From Tessaracoccus flavescens (lineage in GTDB: Bacteria; Actinomycetota; Actinomycetes; Propionibacteriales; Propionibacteriaceae): a stretch of 64,000 bases of DNA. The notes under the pieces were generated by a model. That model was given only the letters and a program-made list of their open reading frames with translations, was not told the origin of the DNA and made no database searches. The DNA lies in NCBI RefSeq assembly GCF_001998865.1, contig NZ_CP019607.1, positions 3,038,001 through 3,102,000 of the forward strand, in the 5' to 3' direction. Shown here one piece after another: positions 44,801 to 53,941 of the stretch. The position numbers and the translations under genes were made by a program. Each line of letters begins with the position of its first letter. Positions within the stretch are counted from its first letter, which is position 1.

Positions 44801-46465
44801 TCACAGCAGCATCGAGACGGCCAACTCCTTGGCGTCGCGCGAGTTGCGGGCGTCGACCACGGCGGTCGCCAGCTCGCGGCAGCGCTCCATCGTGACCTTC
44901 CCGAGCTGCACGCCGACGCTCGGGATCGCCGTCATGGCCATGGAGAGCGACGAGACGCCCAACCCGATCAGCACGCAGGCAAGCAGCGGATCCGCCGCGG
45001 CCTCGCCGCAGACCCCGACCGGCTTGCCCGCGCGCTCGCCCGCCTGGCAGGCCAGCTGCACGAGACGAAGCACCGCAGGCTGCCAGGGGTCGGTCAGCGT
45101 CGCGAGGTGTGACGACATCCGGTCGGCCGCCATCGTGTACTGCGTGAGGTCGTTGGTGCCGATCGAGAAGAAGTCCACCTCGGCGAGGAAGGCGTCGGCA
45201 AGCAGGGCGGCGGCCGGAACCTCGACCATGATCCCCGGCTTCAGGTCACGGGCCCTGCACTTCTGTGCGAACTCGTACGCCTCGTCGACGGTGGCCACCA
45301 TCGGCGCCATCACCCACGGGGCGCTGACGTTGTTGTCCTCAGCCGCCTGCGCGATGGCGTCAAGCTGCCGGTCGACGAGGCCCTGGTTGGTCCAGCCGAG
45401 CCTGATGCCGCGCACGCCAAGCGCCGGGTTCTCCTCATGCTCGTGGTTGGCGAACGGGACGGGCTTGTCCGACCCTGCGTCGAGGGTGCGCACGACGACC
45501 TTCTGGTCGGGGAAGGCCGCGAACACCTCGCCGTAGATGCGCGCCTGTTCGGCGACGGACGGCTCCGTCTGCGCTGTGAGGAAGCTCAGCTCGGTGCGGT
45601 ACAGGCCGATTCCCTCCGCGTGGGTCCCAGCAGCCTTGCGCGCGGCCGCCCCGTCCTGCACGTTGGCAAGGAGCTGGACGGCGACGCCGTCTGCGGTCTG
45701 CGCCGGCCCCTCCCAGGTGCGGATCTCCGCCTGCAGGGCCGCGCTCTGCCCGACGAGACGCTTCGCCTCGCTCGGATCGGACGAGCGGGTCAGCACGCCG
45801 CTCGTGCCGTCGACGAGCAGCAGTTCGCCCTCCTCGACGTCGGCGAGTCCACCGGCGGCAACGACGCACGGGATGCCGAGCTGGCGGGCGATGATGGCGG
45901 TGTGGCTGGTCGGGCCGCCGAGTCGCGTCACGAGCGCCTTGATCAGGGTCGCGTCGAGTCCTGCGGTGTCCGCGGGTGCCAGGTCGTCGGCGCAGAGGAT
46001 CACCTCACGGGTCGGCTTCGGCACGCCGGGCTCCGGGAGCCCCATCAGTTCAGCGATCACGCGGTTGCGGATGTCGCGCAGATCGGTGGTGCGCTCGGCC
46101 ATGATCCCGCCGAGCTTCTCGAACTGGATGACGAACTGCTCGATCGCCTGGGCAGTGGCGGTCTCAGCGGTCGCCCCGGAACTTATCAGCTTGGTCGCGG
46201 CGCGGAGCCAACCCCGGTCGCGGGCGAGGGCGGCCGTCGCGCCGAGCACCTCTGTCGCGACACCGGTCGCCGCGCTGGCGCGCTCGGTGAAGCGCTGGGC
46301 GATAGTCTCGGCCGCCGCCTTGAAGCGGGCGACCTCGTCGGGGCGGGCCTCCTCGGCGACCGTTCCCGAGACCTGCGGGGGAACGGGCGCCTGCCTGGTC
46401 CAGGCGGCAGGGGCGTAGGCGATCCCGGCGACGACGCCGGTCCCACGCAAGGTGCGTGAATCCAT
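44801..46465 (-). CDS. ptsI: Phosphoenolpyruvate-protein phosphotransferase (PTS enzyme I)
   Basis: A 554-residue enzyme that transfers phosphate from PEP to HPr. The phosphorylated His lies in GGPTSHTAIIARQLG, the PEP-binding loop in RTLDAGSDKPVPF, and the C-terminal Cys in VGVCGEAAADPLL. The ATG at 46465 has GGAGG at good spacing; an in-frame GTG four codons upstream is the ribosome site itself. It is divergent from the DeoR gene. HPr and a fructose EII are not found nearby, where they are often located. Confidence 0.95.
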   Translation of the reverse strand: MDSRTLRGTGVVAGIAYAPAAWTRQAPVPPQVSGTVAEEARPDEVARFKAAAETIAQRFTERASAATGVATEVLGATAALARDRGWLRAATKLISSGATAETATAQAIEQFVIQFEKLGGIMAERTTDLRDIRNRVIAELMGLPEPGVPKPTREVILCADDLAPADTAGLDATLIKALVTRLGGPTSHTAIIARQLGIPCVVAAGGLADVEEGELLLVDGTSGVLTRSSDPSEAKRLVGQSAALQAEIRTWEGPAQTADGVAVQLLANVQDGAAARKAAGTHAEGIGLYRTELSFLTAQTEPSVAEQARIYGEVFAAFPDQKVVVRTLDAGSDKPVPFANHEHEENPALGVRGIRLGWTNQGLVDRQLDAIAQAAEDNNVSAPWVMAPMVATVDEAYEFAQKCRARDLKPGIMVEVPAAALLADAFLAEVDFFSIGTNDLTQYTMAADRMSSHLATLTDPWQPAVLRLVQLACQAGERAGKPVGVCGEAAADPLLACVLIGLGVSSLSMAMTAIPSVGVQLGKVTMERCRELATAVVDARNSRDAKELAVSMLL

Positions 46466-46600
46466 GGAAACCTCCACAATGAGTAGTCTCCCTATCGTTG
46501 CCAGGGGGCGGCCACGAAGTCAACATGTAGAGGGTTGGTTTTTGTGGGATCATGTCCGTAACGGCAGGATTCCCGGGATCCGTGCAGATTGGAGCCAGTG

Positions 46601-47368
46601 ATGTACGCGGAAGAGCGTCAGCACGAGATCGTCACCCTCGCGCGAAATCTCGGTCGCGTGTCTGTGACGGAGTTGGCCGCGCGCTACGACGTCACCCCCG
46701 AGACCATCCGGCGTGACCTCGACGCGCTCTCCGGTCGAGGCCTCCTCAGCCGCGTCCACGGGGGAGCCGTTCCTGCAGACAAGCTGCGGCTCACCGAGGC
46801 CTCCGTGCGCGATCGCGACGTCACCTCGCCCGCCCAGAAGCTGGCCATCGCGGAGCACGCCATCAGCCTGCTCCCGGAGCGCGACCAGCTCACCGTCCTG
46901 CTCGACGCGGGCACCACGACAGCGCGCCTGTGCGCGGGAATGCCCGGCTGGGTCTCGATGGTGGTGACCAACTCGGTGCCGATCGCAGGCGAACTGGCCG
47001 AGCGCGGCGACCTGAACGTGCTGCTGCTCGGGGGCCAGGTGCGAGGCGTCACGCAGGCCACCGTTGGCACCGAGGCCTACTCGACCCTTGAGCGACTCCA
47101 GGTCGACGTCGCCTTCATCGGGGCGAACGGTTTCTCCGTCGGGCACGGCTTCTCGACCCCCGACCCTACGGAGGCGGCGATCAAGCAGGCCATGGTCCGC
47201 GCCGCCCGCCACGTCTACGTCCTGGCGGACGCCTCGAAGTTCGGGGCCGACTACCTCGTCCGGTTCGCAGGTGCAGAGGACATCGACGCACTGATCACCG
47301 ACAGGCGGCTCGAGAAGGAGTCGCTCGAGGCGCTGCGTGCCTCGGGGTTGCGCGTCGACGCGGTCTGA
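46601..47368 (+). CDS. DeoR-family sugar-responsive regulator (FruR-like)
   Basis: A 255-residue protein. The N-terminal helix-turn-helix is VSVTELAARYDVTPETIRRDLDALSGRGLLSRVHGGA, the DeoR signature. The C-terminal sugar-phosphate sensor has LDAGTTTARLCAG and DASKFGADYLV. It stands between ptsI and a fruK start, as FruR does in other actinobacteria, and likely senses fructose-1-phosphate. The start at 46601 gives MYAEERQHEIV; the TTG at 46589 is less likely. The divergent ptsI promoter may be under its control. Confidence 0.92.
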   Translation: MYAEERQHEIVTLARNLGRVSVTELAARYDVTPETIRRDLDALSGRGLLSRVHGGAVPADKLRLTEASVRDRDVTSPAQKLAIAEHAISLLPERDQLTVLLDAGTTTARLCAGMPGWVSMVVTNSVPIAGELAERGDLNVLLLGGQVRGVTQATVGTEAYSTLERLQVDVAFIGANGFSVGHGFSTPDPTEAAIKQAMVRAARHVYVLADASKFGADYLVRFAGAEDIDALITDRRLEKESLEALRASGLRVDAV

Positions 47369-47401
47369 ATGTGGCTTTGTGTTGGGTTATTCGTGATTCC
47401 C

Positions 47402-47431
47402 TTGAGTTTTGGGGTGAATCTCAGGTATAAA
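47402..47431 (+). promoter_or_regulatory. fruK promoter
   Basis: TTGAGT (47402-47407) and TATAAA (47426-47431) are 18 bp apart, about 30 nt before the fruK ATG, which has the ribosome site GGGAGG. A regulator site probably overlaps, but I cannot define it. Confidence 0.6.
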
Positions 47432-47460
47432 CAGTCGTAACACGTCCCCGGGAGGCAGAC

Positions 47461-47615
47461 ATGGCTGACGAAGTGGTCACCCTCACAGCGAACCCGAGCC
47501 TCGATCGCACGCTCGGGCTCGACGGCCCGCTCACGGTCGGACAGATGCAGCGCACCTCCGGAGTCACCGAGCAGGCCGGCGGAAAGGGCCTCAACGTGGC
47601 CCGGGTCGTGATCTC
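47461..47615 (+). pseudogene. fruK: 1-phosphofructokinase, N-terminal fragment
   Basis: About 50 residues match the start of FruK: VVTLTANPSLDRTLGLDGPL and the substrate motif AGGKGLNVARVV. The normal length is about 310 residues, but after about residue 51 the frame runs straight into magnesium-transporter sequence. The ATP site and catalytic Asp of the C-terminal half are missing, so no active kinase can be made. The promoter and ribosome site remain intact. Confidence 0.85.
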
Positions 47616-48001
47616 GGCCGGGCACAGCGGGGGCAATGCGGGCGCCCAGGCCGCGACGGCCTCGGTGCGTGCGCTGGCGGTGGGTGAGCTGCGCTTCTCA
47701 GACCTGCCGCGGGTCCTGTGGCGGGAGTTGCGGGTCGGGTTCCTGCTCGGCCTGACGCTCGCCGTGCTCGGGCCTGATCGTCGGCTCCCTGTTCGTGGGC
47801 TGGTCGATCGCCTCGGTCTTGGCCTGCAGCCTGATCCTGGTCTGCGCCTGGGCGGCGACCATCGGCGGGGCGATGCCGCTGATCGCCAGGAAGATCGGGA
47901 TCGACCCGGCCGTCGTGTCCGCGCCGCTCGTGACGACGCTCGTGGACGCCACCGGGCTCGTCATCTACTTCATGATGGCGAAGGCCATCCTCGGCGTCTG
48001 A
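47616..48001 (+). pseudogene. mgtE: Magnesium transporter MgtE, C-terminal fragment with frameshift
   Basis: From about 47616 the sequence reads GGNAGAQAATASVRALAVGEL, the MgtE membrane-domain signature. It continues with SDLPRVLWRELRVGFLLGLTL, then after one extra G near 47775 in the next frame with SLFVGWSIASVLACSLILVC, APLVTTLVDATGLVIYFMMA and a stop at 48001. Only the last 125 residues of about 450 remain. The cytoplasmic N domain and CBS domains are absent. The frame is joined directly to the fruK start. Confidence 0.85.
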
Positions 48002-48003
48002 GC

Positions 48004-48357
48004 TCAGCGCCGCTGCGCCGTCTCCACCGGGGGGAAGGTGCACACGTCGTGGTTCGACGTCGGCACCCCCTCCAGATAGGCGGGGCGCTCGTCGACGATG
48101 TGGAGCAGGACGAGCAGGTCCCGGGTGCCGCCGTAGAGGACGTGTGCCGGGCGCCCTGCCAACGACACACCGTCGGGACCGGAGAGCTCGACCGACGGGC
48201 AGGTCCCGCATGGGCAGGGGCGCGTCACGAGGGCGTCGTCCAACCGGTCGAGCCAGGCGAAGCGTTCGGTCACTCCGGGGGCCTGTTCAAGGGTGTCCCC
48301 GTGACTGATCAGGAAGCGTGCCCAGCCTACTTCTTCTGGGGTGAGAGGCCGTGCCAT
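48004..48357 (-). CDS. Conserved hypothetical protein
   Basis: A 117-residue soluble protein, not recognised. It begins MARPLTPEEVGWARFLISHG and contains a CPCGTCPS cluster that could bind a metal or form a disulfide. There is no signal peptide or membrane segment. It is transcribed away from the YbaB-like/type VII module, with about 120 bp between them, and ends 3 bp from the mgtE remnant. It could be part of that module, for example as an immunity or adaptor protein, but nothing in the sequence proves this. Confidence 0.7.
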   Translation of the reverse strand: MARPLTPEEVGWARFLISHGDTLEQAPGVTERFAWLDRLDDALVTRPCPCGTCPSVELSGPDGVSLAGRPAHVLYGGTRDLLVLLHIVDERPAYLEGVPTSNHDVCTFPPVETAQRR

Positions 48358-48467
48358 TCAGGCAGGCTACCGCCCGCGCAGGGTGCCGATGAGCGTGGGG
48401 TCGGGTAGGCCGCTCGCGGCCCTCTGCGCCTGGAGGAGCACCCGCCGCGGGTGACACCATCAGGCCA

Positions 48468-48482
48468 TAGGGTGCCTGTATG
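48468..48482 (+). promoter_or_regulatory. Leaderless promoter -10 box of the YbaB-like gene
   Basis: TAGGGT at 48468-48473 is 6 nt before the ATG at 48480. Confidence 0.55.
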
Positions 48483-49127
48483 ACGCTGCGACCCGACCTT
48501 CCCGCCGCCGCGAGACTGATGGAGGCGGCCCGTTCGCTCCGCCTCGAGGCGAGGGGGCTCCGCATGCTCTCCCCGTCCCGCACGGCGATGAGCCAGTCGG
48601 CCGAGGTCACGGCAGGCCCAGACGGACGGCTGCTGTCGATGGTCCTGCTCGATCCGCCGATGCTTCCCGCGTCCCAGTGGGGCGCCCACCTCGCGGCCCT
48701 CTACCGCGCCGCGACCGGGGCTGAGGTCGACGGCGTGATCGTGGCCGACATCGACGAGTCGTCGCTTCCCCCGATGGCCAAGGGCCTCGGCCCCGGACGG
48801 TTCAGTTTTCCTCCTGGCATCGACGGCGATGCCCCGCCCGAGGTCGTGCTCGCCCAGGTCAACCAGAGGTTGCGCTCCAGATTCGCCGCTGCCGAGTCGG
48901 CTTCGGCGAGGATCGCCGAACTGCAGGCGTCCGGCACGGGCGGAGACGAGCGCGAGGTGAGTCTTCGCATCGGATCCCTCGGCAACCTGATCGACCTCCA
49001 GGTGAGCAGCCGACTGGCGACGGTGCCGGTCGAGGCCGCCAACGCGGCGCTCGCATCGGCCATCGAGGCCGCCGCGGCAGACCTCCGTGGACAGATCGAC
49101 GAACTCCTCGACAAGGAAGGGCTCTGA
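48480..49127 (+). CDS. YbaB/EbfC-like protein, two domains, partner of a type VII-type effector
   Basis: A 215-residue protein. The first half has a strand-strand-helix pattern like YbaB (SQSAEVTAGPDGRLLSMVLL, then SQWGAHLAALYRAATGAEV). The second half repeats it (SLRIGSLGNLIDLQVSSRL, then VEAANAALASAIEAAAADL). YbaB-like proteins are often found immediately beside WXG100/EspC genes in actinobacteria, where a chaperone or DNA-binding role has been suggested but not settled. Here it ends 1 bp before the effector-like gene, which has its own ribosome site. The role is inference. Confidence 0.7.
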   Translation: MTLRPDLPAAARLMEAARSLRLEARGLRMLSPSRTAMSQSAEVTAGPDGRLLSMVLLDPPMLPASQWGAHLAALYRAATGAEVDGVIVADIDESSLPPMAKGLGPGRFSFPPGIDGDAPPEVVLAQVNQRLRSRFAAAESASARIAELQASGTGGDEREVSLRIGSLGNLIDLQVSSRLATVPVEAANAALASAIEAAAADLRGQIDELLDKEGL

Positions 49128-49128
49128 C

Positions 49129-51036
49129 ATGGCAGATCCGACCGGCTGGAATCCGACGCAGATCAGCTCGATGGCCTCTGCGGTCAGCACCGAGGCGGAC
49201 ACCGTCAACGGGCTCGCCGGCTCCGCACCTCCGCCGCACCAGGAGTCCTTCGGAAAGCTGCTCGCCCCACCGGCGTCCAACGCCTTTCCCTACACCACCG
49301 ACGGGATCGACTCGTTCCTGACGGGGGCGGGCGCCGCGGTCGGGCGGATGGGAGACGGCCTCGACCATTCGGCCACGAGCTACCAGAGCGCCGAGGACCA
49401 GGCCGTCGCGTTCGCAAGCCAGATCGCGGGGGGCGGGGGAGCGGGTGCGCCTGCACCGGCCACCGGCTCGGTCACCATCACTCCGCGCACGCACTGGGTC
49501 AGGGCGAAGGGAGTGCTCGGCGGAGGGGCCGCGACGGGCGGTGACGGGTTCTCCGGGGGCAACATCGGATCGGTCCTGATGCCGACGGCGCTCGACTGGC
49601 TCAACGCCCCTGTCGCCGTCTACGAGATGGTGGCCAACGGTCTCGGCTTCCTCGCGGGCACCCTGCTCAGCTACTTCCCGCCCTTCGACGACGCCATCGA
49701 GAAGCTCACCGGCGACCCCGACGCCATCCGCCAGTTCAAGTCCAGCCTCGAGAACCTCGCCCGCGCCCTCGACACGCACGTCGGCAGCATGGACGCCTCG
49801 ACGCGGATGGCCCCGGAATGGTTCGGTGAGGCGGCGGACAACTACCAGGAGTACGCCGTCATCCAGCAGGGCTGCATGCAGGCGGCCAAGGCCCTCGTCG
49901 ATGTGATCGGTCCGAGCGTGGAGGGCGTCGCGGCCAACACGGCACACACCCGCAAGGCCGTGGTGGCGATCCTGGTCAACATGATCGAGGAGATCGTCCG
50001 GCAGGCCGTTCCCAACCTGTTCTGGCTGAAGGTCTCGCTCGGCTTCGCCGTCGTCCCCGGCGGGATCATCGTCAGCGGCGCCATGATCGCAGGAATCCTC
50101 AGCCGCTTCGTGGCCTGGGTGGTGGAGTTCCTCGCCACCGAGATGCAGGTCATCGCCCAGCTGCTGCGCGACGTCGCACAGCAGGGCAACGGCTACCTCG
50201 GACAGATCCGTCAGCTGGGCAACACCATGGAGCGTGCGGGGGAGACGCTGCGCACCGGGGTCGACCCGGGGCCGGGTAACACCGTCTCGGACGGCTCGCT
50301 CGCCGACTCCATGATGGGCACCGAACCCGACCCGCGCGACGGCGTCCTGATCGACATGCTGGCTGGCCAGGTGCCCGACAACATGCAGCAGGCGACGCCG
50401 GAGCAGCTCGAGGAACTGGGGCTCACGCCAGACATGCTTGTCGACGATGCGAACGGCTTCAAGGCGCACGTCTACGTAGGCGACGACGGAAGCGTCGTGA
50501 TCCTCTTCGAGGGAACCGACTTCGGTGACTCGCAGCAGCGTGACCTGCTCCAGGAGAACGTCCCCGGAGGCACCGGGATGGGTCCGCAGTCCGAGATGGC
50601 GATCGCGATCGCCCAGGCGGTCGGTCAGAGCCCGCAGCACGACAACGTGCTCTACGCGGGGCACTCGCTCGGGGGCAGGCTTGCCGCGACCGCGTCGCTC
50701 GTCTCAGGCAACCCGGCCGTCACGGCCAACGCGGCAGGCGTCAGCCCGGCCCAGTTGGAATACATCGCCCAGTCGAACGGCACGACGGTCGAGCAGTTGC
50801 AGAGCCAGCTCGACTCCGGTCAGGTTCGCGTCTACCAGACCGACGACGACATCCTCACCGGCCTGCAGGAGGACTACCCGATCACACCGGGACTCATGCC
50901 CGACGCCGTCGGCGTCCCGATCGACCTGCCCGGCCACCTCAACCCCGTCGACGGGCACGGCAGCGGCAACGTCCGCGACAACTACAACGACGTCTACGGC
51001 ACGGACCGTCCGGAGGACCTCACCCCGGTGCCGTGA
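49129..51036 (+). CDS. EspC/WXG-type secretion protein with C-terminal lipase-like domain
   Basis: A 635-residue protein in three parts. Residues 1-100 resemble EspC-family type VII targets (PTQISSMASAVSTEADTVNGL). Residues 140-360 are helical, with a WXG-like turn (APEWFGEAADNYQEY, about 230) and a hydrophobic helix at about 295-325 (GFAVVPGGIIVSGAMIAGIL). From about 440 an alpha/beta hydrolase follows: FEGTDFGDSQQRD, the nucleophile elbow YAGHSLGGRLAAT (Ser at about 512), an Asp in YQTDDDILTG and a His in VDGHGSGN. This suggests an exported lipase or phospholipase. Ribosome site AAGGAAGG precedes the ATG. No Ess/Ecc machinery is in the window. Confidence 0.8.
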   Translation: MADPTGWNPTQISSMASAVSTEADTVNGLAGSAPPPHQESFGKLLAPPASNAFPYTTDGIDSFLTGAGAAVGRMGDGLDHSATSYQSAEDQAVAFASQIAGGGGAGAPAPATGSVTITPRTHWVRAKGVLGGGAATGGDGFSGGNIGSVLMPTALDWLNAPVAVYEMVANGLGFLAGTLLSYFPPFDDAIEKLTGDPDAIRQFKSSLENLARALDTHVGSMDASTRMAPEWFGEAADNYQEYAVIQQGCMQAAKALVDVIGPSVEGVAANTAHTRKAVVAILVNMIEEIVRQAVPNLFWLKVSLGFAVVPGGIIVSGAMIAGILSRFVAWVVEFLATEMQVIAQLLRDVAQQGNGYLGQIRQLGNTMERAGETLRTGVDPGPGNTVSDGSLADSMMGTEPDPRDGVLIDMLAGQVPDNMQQATPEQLEELGLTPDMLVDDANGFKAHVYVGDDGSVVILFEGTDFGDSQQRDLLQENVPGGTGMGPQSEMAIAIAQAVGQSPQHDNVLYAGHSLGGRLAATASLVSGNPAVTANAAGVSPAQLEYIAQSNGTTVEQLQSQLDSGQVRVYQTDDDILTGLQEDYPITPGLMPDAVGVPIDLPGHLNPVDGHGSGNVRDNYNDVYGTDRPEDLTPVP

Positions 51037-51074
51037 CCGGGCCGGTGGCGCCTGCGCCCACCGACCCTCGTCGG

Positions 51075-52127
51075 TCAGGCCAGGCGCGCCGCGATGCGGT
51101 CGCCGGTCTCCGAGGTGGAGGTCTTCGAGGTCCCGCGCTCGGCGATGTCGGCGGAGACGGCCTCGTCGATCCTGGCCGCCAGCTCGGGCCTGCCGAGGTG
51201 GTCGAGCAGCAGACCCATCGATGAGATGGCCGCGGTGGGGTCGGCGATGCCCTTGCCTGCGATGTCGGGTGCGGAGCCGTGCACCGGCTCGAACATCGAC
51301 GGGTACTCGCCGGTCGGGTTGATGTTGGCCGAAGCCGCGAGCCCGATGCCTCCGGTCACGGCGGCCGCCAGGTCGGTCACGATGTCGCCGAACAGGTTGT
51401 CGGTGACGATGACGTCGAACTGGCTGGGGTCCACCACCAGGGCGATCATGGCCGCGTCGATGTGCAGGTACTTCCGCTCGACGTCGGGGAACTCCTCGCC
51501 GACCTCGGTGAAGATGCGGTTCCACAGCGAGCCGGCGTTGACCAGCACGTTGTGCTTGTGCAGCAGCGTGAGGTGGCCGCGGCGCGACTGTGCGCGCCGG
51601 TAGGCGTCGCGCACGACGCGTTCCACGCCGTAGGCCGTGTTGACGGAGACCTCGGTGGCCAACTCCTGCGGGGTGCCGACGCGCACCGCGCCACCGTTGC
51701 CGCAGTAGAGGCCCTCGGTGCCCTCGCGCACCACGACGAAGTCGACGTTCTTGCCGTCGACAACGGAGGGGGCCAGCGGGGTGGGAACGCCTGGGTACAG
51801 CTTGGACGGGCGCAGGTTGATGGCGTGGTCGAAGGCGAAGCGCAGCTTCAGCAGCAGGCCGCGCTCGAGGAGCCCGCTCGGGATCGCCTTCGAGCCGGGG
51901 GCGGCGCCGACCGCGCCGAGCACGATGGCGTCGACGGCCTTGAGCTCGTCGAGGACGGAGTCGGGCAGCACCTCGCCGGTGCGCTGCCAGCGCTCGGCGC
52001 CGAGGTCGTAGTGCACGAAGTCGAACGCGTCGGCTCCCGCGACGGCGGTGAGCGCCTTGAGCGCCTCCGCGGTCACCTCGGGGCCGATTCCGTCGCCGCC
52101 GATGACGGCAATCTTGGCTGAAGTCAT
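51075..52127 (-). CDS. leuB: 3-isopropylmalate dehydrogenase
   Basis: A 350-residue isocitrate dehydrogenase-family enzyme. It begins [20 protein letters not shown] and has the signature [20 protein letters not shown] and the cofactor motif [11 protein letters not shown]. It oxidises 3-isopropylmalate in leucine synthesis and also 3-methylmalate in the citramalate route used by CimA next door. The ATG at 52127 lies 7 nt after TAGGGT on the minus strand (52135-52140), so it is probably leaderless. It is divergent from cimA. Confidence 0.96.
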   Translation of the reverse strand: MTSAKIAVIGGDGIGPEVTAEALKALTAVAGADAFDFVHYDLGAERWQRTGEVLPDSVLDELKAVDAIVLGAVGAAPGSKAIPSGLLERGLLLKLRFAFDHAINLRPSKLYPGVPTPLAPSVVDGKNVDFVVVREGTEGLYCGNGGAVRVGTPQELATEVSVNTAYGVERVVRDAYRRAQSRRGHLTLLHKHNVLVNAGSLWNRIFTEVGEEFPDVERKYLHIDAAMIALVVDPSQFDVIVTDNLFGDIVTDLAAAVTGGIGLAASANINPTGEYPSMFEPVHGSAPDIAGKGIADPTAAISSMGLLLDHLGRPELAARIDEAVSADIAERGTSKTSTSETGDRIAARLA

Positions 52128-52258
52128 GGCGGAAACCCTACGGGAGCGCCGCGTGGAGGCGCCTCCCGTCTCAGGTGTCCGTCCACTGAATGAGACGTCG
52201 CAGCCCCTGCTCGGCAGCGTATTGTGCCCAGAGTTTCCCGTATCGATCTGGAGTGACA

Positions 52259-53839
52259 ATGCCGACGCTGCCCGTGCAACCAGCCGAGTTCCATGTGTTC
52301 GACACCTCCCTGCGCGACGGCGCGCAGCAGGAGGGCCTTCACCTGTCCGTGCCGGACAAGCTCAAGATCGCCGGCTACCTCGACGAGCTCGGGGTCACGT
52401 TCATCGAGGGCGGCTGGCCGGGCGCGAACCCGGCCGACACCGAGTTCTTCCAGCTCGCCAAGGACCTGGGGCTGAAGCGCTCGAAGCTCGTCGCGTTCGG
52501 CGCGACCCGCAAGGCAGGGGCGAAGGCCTCCGAGGACGCCCTGACGAAGGCCCTCGTCGACGCGGACACCGAGTACATCTGCATCGTGGCGAAGTCGCAC
52601 GAGGACCACGTCCGCCGCGCGCTGCGCACCACGCTCGAGGAGAACCTCGAGATGATCACCGACACGGTCACGTTCCTGCGGTCGCAGGGCAAGCGGGTCT
52701 TCGTCGACTGCGAGCACTTCTTCGACGGCTACCGCGCCTACCCCGAGTACGCGATCAAGGTGGTGCAGACGGCCCACGACGCAGGCGCCGAGGTCGTCGT
52801 GCTGTGCGACACCAACGGCGGCATGCTGCCGAGCTGGATCGGCGACATCGTGCGCGCCGCGGCCGAGACCGGAGCCAACCTCGGCGTGCACGTGCACAAC
52901 GACACCGCCTGCGCGGTCGCCAACACCGTCGCCGCCGTCGAGGCCGGAGTCATGCACGTCCAGGGCACCTTCAACGGCTACGGGGAGCGCACCGGCAACG
53001 CCGACCTGTCGGCCGTGATCCCCAACCTGCAGCTCAAGTTCGGTTGGGAGATCCTCCCGGCCGACCAGCTCGCCGACCTCACCCGCGTCGCGCACGCGAT
53101 CGCGCTCGTCGCGCACCAGCCGCTGCTCGGTAGGCAGCCCTACGTCGGCCAGTCGAGCTTCGCGCACAAGGCGGGCCTGCACGCCTCGGCGATCAAGGTG
53201 GACGAGAACCTCTACCAGCACATCGATCCGGCGCTGGTCGGCAACGACATGCGGATGCTGATCTCCGACATGGCGGGTCGCGCCAACATCCAGATCAAGG
53301 GCGAGCAGCTCGGCTTCGACCTGGATGACCGCGAGCTCGCCGCGAAGATCACCGAGGTGGTCAAGGAGCGCGAGGCGGAGGGCTATTCGTACGAGTCGGC
53401 CGACGCCAGCTTCGAGATGCTGCTGCGTGACCAGCTCGGTGTCCTCGACCTGCCCATCGAGGTGCACTCGTGGCGCGTGTTCACGGAGGAGCGCGACGGG
53501 ATCAACATCTCGGAGGCCACCGTCAAGCTGACGGCGAAGGGTGCAAGGCAGATGGTCGTCGGCGAGGGCAACGGCCCCGTCAACGCCCTCGACGACGCGC
53601 TGCGCGCCGCGCTGATCCCCGCCTACCCGCAGGTCGCGGACTTCGAGCTGACGGACTACCGGGTCCGCATCCTCGACGAGGGGTACGGCACGGACGCGAC
53701 GGTGCGCACCCTGATCGACACCTCCTACGGGGGCGAGACCTGGACGACCGTCGGCGTCGGCACCAACGTGATCGAGGCCTCGTGGGAGGCGCTGCTCGAT
53801 GCGCTCTCCTACGGGATCATGACGCACCTGGAGGCGTGA
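52259..53839 (+). CDS. cimA: Citramalate synthase
   Basis: A 526-residue HMG-like aldolase-fold enzyme that condenses pyruvate and acetyl-CoA to citramalate, bypassing threonine in isoleucine synthesis. The metal/catalytic motif is [38 protein letters not shown] holds the metal His pair, and the C-terminal LeuA-type dimer domain starts near residue 400. The long spacer of about 120 residues and GGWPGANP favour CimA over LeuA. The ATG at 52259 has CTGGAG upstream. The in-frame 52190 start is rejected for lack of signals. Confidence 0.94.
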   Translation: MPTLPVQPAEFHVFDTSLRDGAQQEGLHLSVPDKLKIAGYLDELGVTFIEGGWPGANPADTEFFQLAKDLGLKRSKLVAFGATRKAGAKASEDALTKALVDADTEYICIVAKSHEDHVRRALRTTLEENLEMITDTVTFLRSQGKRVFVDCEHFFDGYRAYPEYAIKVVQTAHDAGAEVVVLCDTNGGMLPSWIGDIVRAAAETGANLGVHVHNDTACAVANTVAAVEAGVMHVQGTFNGYGERTGNADLSAVIPNLQLKFGWEILPADQLADLTRVAHAIALVAHQPLLGRQPYVGQSSFAHKAGLHASAIKVDENLYQHIDPALVGNDMRMLISDMAGRANIQIKGEQLGFDLDDRELAAKITEVVKEREAEGYSYESADASFEMLLRDQLGVLDLPIEVHSWRVFTEERDGINISEATVKLTAKGARQMVVGEGNGPVNALDDALRAALIPAYPQVADFELTDYRVRILDEGYGTDATVRTLIDTSYGGETWTTVGVGTNVIEASWEALLDALSYGIMTHLEA

Positions 53840-53925
53840 GCCCGACCTTCCGGGTAAGTGTGGCGGACCGGTTCCGCAGGGCGGTCGTGGCTCCACGCCG
53901 CTGGTTGCGGCGCGAGTCACTGAAC

Positions 53926-53941
53926 TAGGCTGTCTGGCATG
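53926..53941 (+). promoter_or_regulatory. Leaderless promoter -10 box of the FAH-family gene
   Basis: TAGGCT at 53926-53931 is 7 nt before the ATG at 53939. Confidence 0.55.

Noticed and set aside
47461..48408. One continuous 315-codon gene from 47461
   Set aside because: The first 50 residues are FruK, the next 60 are MgtE, and the remainder is out-of-frame MgtE and the antisense of the 48004 gene. It is an accidental chimera rather than a real gene of that length.
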